A DNA stretch of 10,414 bases from Mollicutes bacterium (lineage in GTDB: Bacteria > Bacillota_I > Bacilli_A > RF39 > UBA660): contig JAAZHN010000012.1 of assembly GCA_012510695.1 (NCBI GenBank), positions 1-10,414 on the forward strand, written 5' to 3'. The position numbers were made by a program, and so were the translations under genes. The notes beneath the pieces are model-generated. The model was not told the DNA's origin and did no database searches. It saw only the letters and a list, made by a program, of their open reading frames with translations. Below, one piece after another: positions 5,801 through 10,414 of this stretch; position 1 is the first letter of the stretch, and every line of letters starts with the position of its first letter.

Positions 5801-6336
5801 TTTTCCCAACCTTTTCTTAATAAATCATATTTTATTTGGCTTCTTCCTATTGTTTTTCCAGCTACTAATTCTGATTCAGTTAATAAATCTATTGAAGTTC
5901 CTCCAACACCACGGTCTAAAACAATAGCAAACACAGGTTTATCTGATACTCTTTTCGACTCAAATCGAATAATTGAACCACACGGTAAATTTCTTGATGA
6001 TGCAACTATTCTTACCTCACCATAATCGTTATCTTTATGGATGGTTCTGCCATCACGGACATCTTGACTAGTGCACCCTAAAAATCCAGAACAAAGAGCA
6101 CAATCTGCACCATAACCAGTTAAGTCTCCCACAAAAGTATCTAGTGGAGAATATAAATCGTTATAGTTAATTGCTTCCATTACTTCTGCTCTAGCACTAA
6201 GGTTTAATGTTTTATTTAAATTGTCATTTACAACTTTCATTTCATTTTGACCAGCAATGTTTTTAGCCACAAATAAAAGAGTAAAAACAAAAACAAACTG
6301 TAGAGTACGATAGATATATTTAAATATTGTTTTCAA
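5788..6336 (-). CDS. Membrane-anchored or secreted 3D-domain protein
   Basis: The 182 residues have a hydrophobic segment near the N-terminus (about 9-27, signal peptide or anchor), a short spacer, and a C-terminal 3D domain (about 70-175). This double-psi beta-barrel fold is found in MltA-type lytic transglycosylases and in the C-termini of Bacillus YabE and YocH. Recognisable parts are GYGADCALCSG (74-84), LPCGS (117-121), VLDRGVGG (139-146) and SIDLL (148-152). Of the three aspartates that name the domain, two are present (D141, D150); the first is Ser113 by my alignment. Cys79, Cys82, Cys88 and Cys119 could form disulfides outside the cell. A role in cell-wall remodelling is inferred. The start is TTG, set by GAGGTG. 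The tatD-3D-ksgA order resembles Bacillus subtilis yabD-yabE-rnmV-ksgA without rnmV. Confidence 0.8.
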   Translation of the reverse strand: MKTIFKYIYRTLQFVFVFTLLFVAKNIAGQNEMKVVNDNLNKTLNLSARAEVMEAINYNDLYSPLDTFVGDLTGYGADCALCSGFLGCTSQDVRDGRTIHKDNDYGEVRIVASSRNLPCGSIIRFESKRVSDKPVFAIVLDRGVGGTSIDLLTESELVAGKTIGRSQIKYDLLRKGWEKRGE

Positions 6337-6341
6337 TTTTT

Positions 6342-6347
6342 CACCTC
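6342..6347 (-). promoter_or_regulatory. Ribosome binding site selecting a TTG start
   Basis: Minus-strand GAGGTG lies 5 nt before TTG (6336-6334). The nearby ATG (6350-6348) reads ATG AGG TGA and stops at once, so TTG is the only sensible start for the 3D-domain protein. Confidence 0.8.
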
Positions 6348-6363
6348 ATTTTAGTGTAAGTAA

Positions 6364-6392
6364 ATTTTATCACGGACAACATTAAATGTCAA
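6364..6392 (-). promoter_or_regulatory. Near-consensus promoter of the 3D-protein/ksgA unit
   Basis: A perfect -35 TTGACA (6392-6387), a 17-nt spacer and the -10 TAAAAT (6369-6364), extended by a TG one base upstream (TGA TAAAAT). The -35 lies within the last codons of tatD. The predicted start is near 6357, about 10 nt ahead of the GAGGTG ribosome binding site. This is the strongest promoter in the window. Confidence 0.8.
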
Positions 6393-7134
6393 AAGTTCGT
6401 TGAATATTTTTTTCAGTTTGAAGCGCTATTTCTTCTATAGGAATCTTCAACTCTTTAGATAAATATTTAGCAATATCTAGTATATTTTTTGGTTCGTTTT
6501 TTTTACCCCTGTTTGGTTCAGGAGTTAAATAAGGACAATCTGTTTCTAAAATTATATTTTCTAAATCTAATCTTTTTAATACATCAATTAACTTACTGTT
6601 TTTAAAAGTTACTGTACCATTTATCCCAAGGATATATCCCATCTTAATATATATCTGAGCCGTTTCATAACTTCCCGAAAAAGAATGAATTACTCCTTTT
6701 AGATTATACTCTTTTAAAATATTTATTGTATCTTCTGTAGCGTCCCTACTATGAATTACAACTGCTTTTTTTCTTTCTTCTGCTAATTTAAGCATTTTAT
6801 GAAATAAAACTTTTTGTTCATCTTTCGTTTCTTTACCATAGTAATAATCTAAACCAATCTCTCCAACTGCAATTATATTTTTATGGTCCAATTTTTTTTT
6901 AATATACTCAAGCCAACTTTCGTTATAGTCAAGAGCTGAGTGAGGATGAATTCCAAGAGTTCCATATAAATTATCATAGCGATTAGTTATGACTACTATT
7001 TCTTCATTAGACTTTTGATCATATCCACTCGTTATATATCTATTGACTTTGTTTTCTAAAGCATTATTGATTATAAGTTCTATGTCCTCATAATATTCAT
7101 TCGATAAATGGCAATGACTATCAGTTAACATCAT
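6382..7134 (-). CDS. tatD: TatD family metal-dependent DNase
   Basis: TatD proteins are TIM-barrel amidohydrolase-fold enzymes with 3'-5' exonuclease or DNase activity, linked in some bacteria to repair and DNA turnover. The 250 residues contain every metal-ligand motif: DSHCHL (5-10), GIHPH (61-65), GEIGLDYY (91-98, Glu92), VIHSRDA (126-132, His128), IHSFSG (149-154, His150) and LETDCPYLTPEPNRG (196-210, Asp199). Length is normal. Two consecutive ATGs open the frame; with AGGTG overlapping the mfd stop, the second gives the better spacing, but one residue makes no difference. The start lies 4 nt after the mfd stop, so both are probably on one transcript. Pairing with the repair gene mfd fits a DNA-metabolism role but does not prove it. 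Confidence 0.96.
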   Translation of the reverse strand: MMLTDSHCHLSNEYYEDIELIINNALENKVNRYITSGYDQKSNEEIVVITNRYDNLYGTLGIHPHSALDYNESWLEYIKKKLDHKNIIAVGEIGLDYYYGKETKDEQKVLFHKMLKLAEERKKAVVIHSRDATEDTINILKEYNLKGVIHSFSGSYETAQIYIKMGYILGINGTVTFKNSKLIDVLKRLDLENIILETDCPYLTPEPNRGKKNEPKNILDIAKYLSKELKIPIEEIALQTEKNIQRTFDI

Positions 7135-7138
7135 TTTT

Positions 7139-10100
7139 TCACCTTCTTATCACTTTCTTTGTTTCAAATAATTCCATTATTTCTAATAAATAAAATATAT
7201 GGTGTCTTTTTAGTTTGTTTTTATATATTATTATTGTAATTCTTCCATTTTTATAAGTTATAGATATACTTTTGTTAATTTTTGTAATTAATTCTAGTAG
7301 TTTTTCTCCGTTTGTTATATTTGACAAAGCTCTTGGGATAGTCAATTCAATAGTTGCTTTATAAAAGTTAATTTGTTTTATTCCATTTTTACTAGCATAA
7401 TGTTCAAATAGTCTTTGGTTCATATATATATTCATATTTTCAGTTAATTTACCAAAGCGATCTTCAATAATGGTTTTAACATTTGCTAGTTTTTCTTTGC
7501 TATCAACTTCATTAATCAATTTATGAATTTCTATTTTTACCATTTCATCACTTACATAAGAATCTGGGATATGTGTCTCAACATCTACTAAATTTTGAAC
7601 ATCTTCCTCAGATTTTGGCATTGTTTTGTTACTTAATTCATCTAATTTTTCATTAATCATTTCCATGTATAATTCAATTCCCACTGAGTCAACAAATCCT
7701 GCTTGTTCACTACCCAGAACATCTCCTGCACCTCTTATTGCTAAATCTCTCATTGCAATCTTATAGCCACTTCCAAGTTCAGTAAATTCTTGAATTGACT
7801 TTAATCTTTTTATTGCTGTGTCAGTTAAGATTTTCGATTTTTTATACATAAGATATGCATAGGCAATTCGATCACTTCGACCAACTCGACCACGAATTTG
7901 GTAAAGTTGACTTAATCCAAATTGATCGGCATCAATAACTATTAAGGTATTAACATTTGGGATATCAATTCCTGATTCAATTATTGTCGTACAAACTAAA
8001 ACATTGTGTTTTCCTTCAATAAAGTCAGTCATAATATTTTCTAGTTCTTGTTTATTCATTTGACCATGGGCAGCGATAATTTTCGCATCTGGGACCAATT
8101 TTGAAATGTTATAAGCCTTTTCTTCAATATTTGCCACTCTATTATATAGTATAAAGCATTGTCCATCTCGAGATATTTCTTTATAAATAGCATCTTTAAT
8201 TAATAATTCATCTTCTTCAACAACGTAAGTTTGAACTGGATATCTGTTAATTGGTGGTGTATCAATAATTGATAAATCCCTAATCCCAGACAATGCCATT
8301 TTAAGTGTTCTTGGAATTGGAGTTGCAGAAAGAGTTAAAACATTAACATCTTTTTTTATTCCTTTTATTTTTTCTTTATGTGTAACACCAAATCTTTGTT
8401 CTTCATCGATTATAAGCAAGTTTAAATTTTTATACTTTATTTTTTCGTTAAGCAATTTATGTGTGCCAATCACAATATCAATTGTGCCATTTTCCAAACC
8501 TAATAAAATATTTTTTGTTTCTTTTTCTGAAACAAATCTATTTAATAAGGCGATATTTATCGGATAATTTTTAAATCTTTCAAGAGCATTTTGATATTGC
8601 TGATTTGATAATATTGTTGTAGGACAAAGATATGCGACTTGATTACCGTTCATAACTGCTTTAAACATTGTTCTAAAAGCAACTTCTGTTTTCCCATAGC
8701 CAACATCTCCACAAAGCAATCTATCCATTGGCTTAGTAGATTGTAGATCTTTATCTATTTCTTCAATTGCTTTTAGTTGATCAGGAGTAGGGTCATAAAT
8801 GAATTCACTCGCGAATGTTGCTTCTTCAACATAACTGACCATTGGCTGACCTTTCTGTTTTTCTCTTTCTGCATAAAGTTCAATAAGTTCTTGAGAAATA
8901 TCATTTATTTTAGCTTGTACTTTTCTTTTTTTGTTTTCCCACTCAATAGAATTTAACTTATTAATAACAGGTTTGTTCCCATCTTTTGACGTGTACTTAT
9001 ATAAAGTGTTTATTTTTTCAATAGGTATATATACTTTATCATTTCCTTTATATAAGATTTGAATATAATCCATACTAATTTTATTTTTTTCTATCGTAAC
9101 AATACCATTATATATACCTATGCCATGAATTCTGTGAACTACATAATCTCCAACAATTATTTGATCAAAATTACTTATTCTTTTTCCTATTTTTAAGCTG
9201 CTTTTGTATTTTATTCTCTCAAAAGTTTTCTTTTCATAATCCTTATCTGAGATTAGAATAAAATCATTTAAAATAAATCCTTTATTAATTTTAAATTTTA
9301 TAATGTTAATCTGTTTTAGTTTTATATCATTAAACTCTTTAATAACCTTACTATTTGGAATCTTATTCTTCATAAACTCTATTTGAGAATCTCTTGGTAA
9401 ACAGATTAAAATTGTATTTCCAAGTTTTATCTTTTCTTTAATAAATTTATTTAACTCATCTATGTTCGAATTAAAACTATCAATTTCTTGGCAAATTACT
9501 TTGTTTTTTGGTGATTTATTTATAGTATCAATTGTTATTGATTCTTCTTTATTATCATATTCATGAAAGTATTTCTTATTTTTTTCAATTTTACCTGTTT
9601 CAATATAATGTTTTTGATCTTCAAGTAGTTTTTGATAACTTAACTTTATTTGATTGGGATCAAATTTTATTAATAGAGGATTATTTAAATAATCGATAAG
9701 TTTGCTACTTTCATTTGACACCATTTCTTTGAACGGATTAATTGTATGTGTTTTAATGGACTCTATTGATAGTTGTGTCATATCATCAAAGTATCTAATT
9801 GATTCAATGATATCTCCAAAAAATTCAATTCTTGTTGGTTGATCATCATCGATTGCAAAGTAATCAACAATGTAACCACGAACTGCATATTCACCTGTTG
9901 TTGTTACCAAAGAAACCTTTGTATAACCATATCTTTCTAGTGTATCTATGATAGAATCTCTGCTAATTTCTTGGTCTTCATTTAATATTAGTTTTTCTTC
10001 AAGTGATTGTTTACTTGGTAACAAATGAATATAACCCATTAAATTTGTAACAATAATTTTTGGATTTTTATCATTTAATACTCTTATTGTTTCTAATCTT

Positions 10101-10357
10101 TTTATTTTAAGTTCTGGAGAAATTGATAAAGCAACACTTGAAACAAAATCATCCATAGGAAAAACATATACATCATCAGTATATGTTCTTAATTCATCGT
10201 ATATTTTATTTGCTTCTAGTAAATTATTTACTAAAATTAAAATGTTTTTTTTAGATTGTTGAAATTTTCTAATTATAATTAAATTATTAACTTCAGTAGT
10301 TAAACCATCAAAACTTTTATTGTTTATATTAATTATATTATCAATAAATGAAAACAT
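7139..10357 (-). CDS. mfd: Transcription-repair coupling factor Mfd
   Basis: Mfd is a DNA translocase that removes RNA polymerase stalled at lesions and recruits UvrA. At 1072 residues it is somewhat shorter than the usual 1150-1180. In order it has a degenerate UvrB-like N-terminal region (about 1-210, with GEYAVRGYIVDYF near 155-167), a poorly conserved middle, and the RNA-polymerase-interaction domain (about 400-470, GDYVVHRIHGIGIY). The translocase motor follows, with Walker A GDVGYGKT (550-557), DEEQ (651-654), SATPIPRT (677-684), a TTIIESGIDIPNVN segment (790-803) and QIRGRVGR (820-827), then a C-terminal regulatory TRCF domain (about 930-1060). GGAG precedes the ATG by 5 nt. The start is 2 nt after the upstream stop, so transcription probably begins outside the window. 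The shortening seems to lie in the N-terminal and middle parts rather than the motor. Confidence 0.98.
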   Translation of the reverse strand: MFSFIDNIININNKSFDGLTTEVNNLIIIRKFQQSKKNILILVNNLLEANKIYDELRTYTDDVYVFPMDDFVSSVALSISPELKIKRLETIRVLNDKNPKIIVTNLMGYIHLLPSKQSLEEKLILNEDQEISRDSIIDTLERYGYTKVSLVTTTGEYAVRGYIVDYFAIDDDQPTRIEFFGDIIESIRYFDDMTQLSIESIKTHTINPFKEMVSNESSKLIDYLNNPLLIKFDPNQIKLSYQKLLEDQKHYIETGKIEKNKKYFHEYDNKEESITIDTINKSPKNKVICQEIDSFNSNIDELNKFIKEKIKLGNTILICLPRDSQIEFMKNKIPNSKVIKEFNDIKLKQINIIKFKINKGFILNDFILISDKDYEKKTFERIKYKSSLKIGKRISNFDQIIVGDYVVHRIHGIGIYNGIVTIEKNKISMDYIQILYKGNDKVYIPIEKINTLYKYTSKDGNKPVINKLNSIEWENKKRKVQAKINDISQELIELYAEREKQKGQPMVSYVEEATFASEFIYDPTPDQLKAIEEIDKDLQSTKPMDRLLCGDVGYGKTEVAFRTMFKAVMNGNQVAYLCPTTILSNQQYQNALERFKNYPINIALLNRFVSEKETKNILLGLENGTIDIVIGTHKLLNEKIKYKNLNLLIIDEEQRFGVTHKEKIKGIKKDVNVLTLSATPIPRTLKMALSGIRDLSIIDTPPINRYPVQTYVVEEDELLIKDAIYKEISRDGQCFILYNRVANIEEKAYNISKLVPDAKIIAAHGQMNKQELENIMTDFIEGKHNVLVCTTIIESGIDIPNVNTLIVIDADQFGLSQLYQIRGRVGRSDRIAYAYLMYKKSKILTDTAIKRLKSIQEFTELGSGYKIAMRDLAIRGAGDVLGSEQAGFVDSVGIELYMEMINEKLDELSNKTMPKSEEDVQNLVDVETHIPDSYVSDEMVKIEIHKLINEVDSKEKLANVKTIIEDRFGKLTENMNIYMNQRLFEHYASKNGIKQINFYKATIELTIPRALSNITNGEKLLELITKINKSISITYKNGRITIIIYKNKLKRHHIFYLLEIMELFETKKVIRR

Positions 10358-10359
10358 TA

Positions 10360-10414
10360 TTACTCCTTTTTTGAATTAGAAATAAAGTCAGAAATATCAT
10401 TTTTGGCTTTTTCG
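10360..10414 (-). CDS. pth: C-terminal end of upstream gene, probably peptidyl-tRNA hydrolase
   Basis: An open minus-strand frame enters from the window edge and encodes EKAKNDISDFISNSKKE before TAA at 10362-10360. The charged helical tail resembles the C-termini of peptidyl-tRNA hydrolases, which free tRNA from prematurely released peptidyl-tRNA. In Bacillus subtilis pth (spoVC) lies just upstream of mfd. The identification rests mostly on that neighbourhood, since only 17 residues are visible. The mfd Shine-Dalgarno sequence lies inside its last codons, indicating tight operon packing. Confidence 0.5.
   Translation of the reverse strand, partial: EKAKNDISDFISNSKKE

Noticed and set aside
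1745..7141. Mollicutes genetic code with UGA as tryptophan
   Set aside because: nrdD and mfd both end in TGA at the expected family C-terminus, and no in-frame TGA occurs within any gene.
1..10414. Mobile elements, CRISPR arrays, tRNA or rRNA genes, prophage genes
   Set aside because: No transposase, spaced repeat array, cloverleaf or rRNA-like stretch was seen on either strand; the only repeats are the short ones at 311-421.

Overview
The window is very AT-rich (about 30% GC or lower by eye, not computed), and every supported gene lies on the minus strand. The gene set (pth end, mfd, tatD, a 3D-domain protein, ksgA, spoVG, divIC, nrdD, nrdG) points to a low-GC Bacillota/Bacilli-type bacterium. 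TGA is used as a stop (mfd, nrdD) and tryptophan is TGG, so this is not the Mycoplasma UGA=Trp code. Class III ribonucleotide reductase points to anaerobic growth. I infer a streamlined anaerobic Bacilli lineage (Erysipelotrichia-, RF39- or Izemoplasma-like) but cannot name it.

In transcript direction (right to left) there are five compact units. (1) The 3' end of a gene that is probably pth, then mfd and tatD, with 2- and 4-nt gaps. (2) A secreted or membrane-anchored 3D-domain protein starting at TTG, behind a near-consensus promoter inside the end of tatD, followed by ksgA. A stem-loop sits at that junction and ksgA has no visible Shine-Dalgarno sequence. (3) spoVG alone, with its own promoter, a perfect 15-bp palindrome at the predicted transcription start, and a terminator. 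(4) divIC with its own promoter. (5) nrdD-nrdG with its own promoter, a 4-nt ATGA overlap and a strong terminator. Together these cover tRNA recycling, transcription-coupled repair, 16S rRNA dimethylation, RNA-binding regulation, division and anaerobic dNTP synthesis.

Positions 1-490 are different. After the nrdG terminator there are short direct repeats, a small SEC-C (zinc-binding) gene that appears frameshifted, another terminator, and the start of a membrane-protein ORF that also appears frameshifted and runs off the window. Every larger gene is open over long A/T homopolymers, so this looks like local decay rather than general sequencing error.

The most unusual object is the nrdG reading frame. 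It encodes a complete NrdG activase, then without any stop or usable start continues into a basic stretch, a hydrophobic segment ending in a lipobox (LTGC), an Asn/Ser/Gly linker and two related extracellular-type repeats. A cytoplasmic radical-SAM enzyme is thus joined in frame to a lipoprotein.
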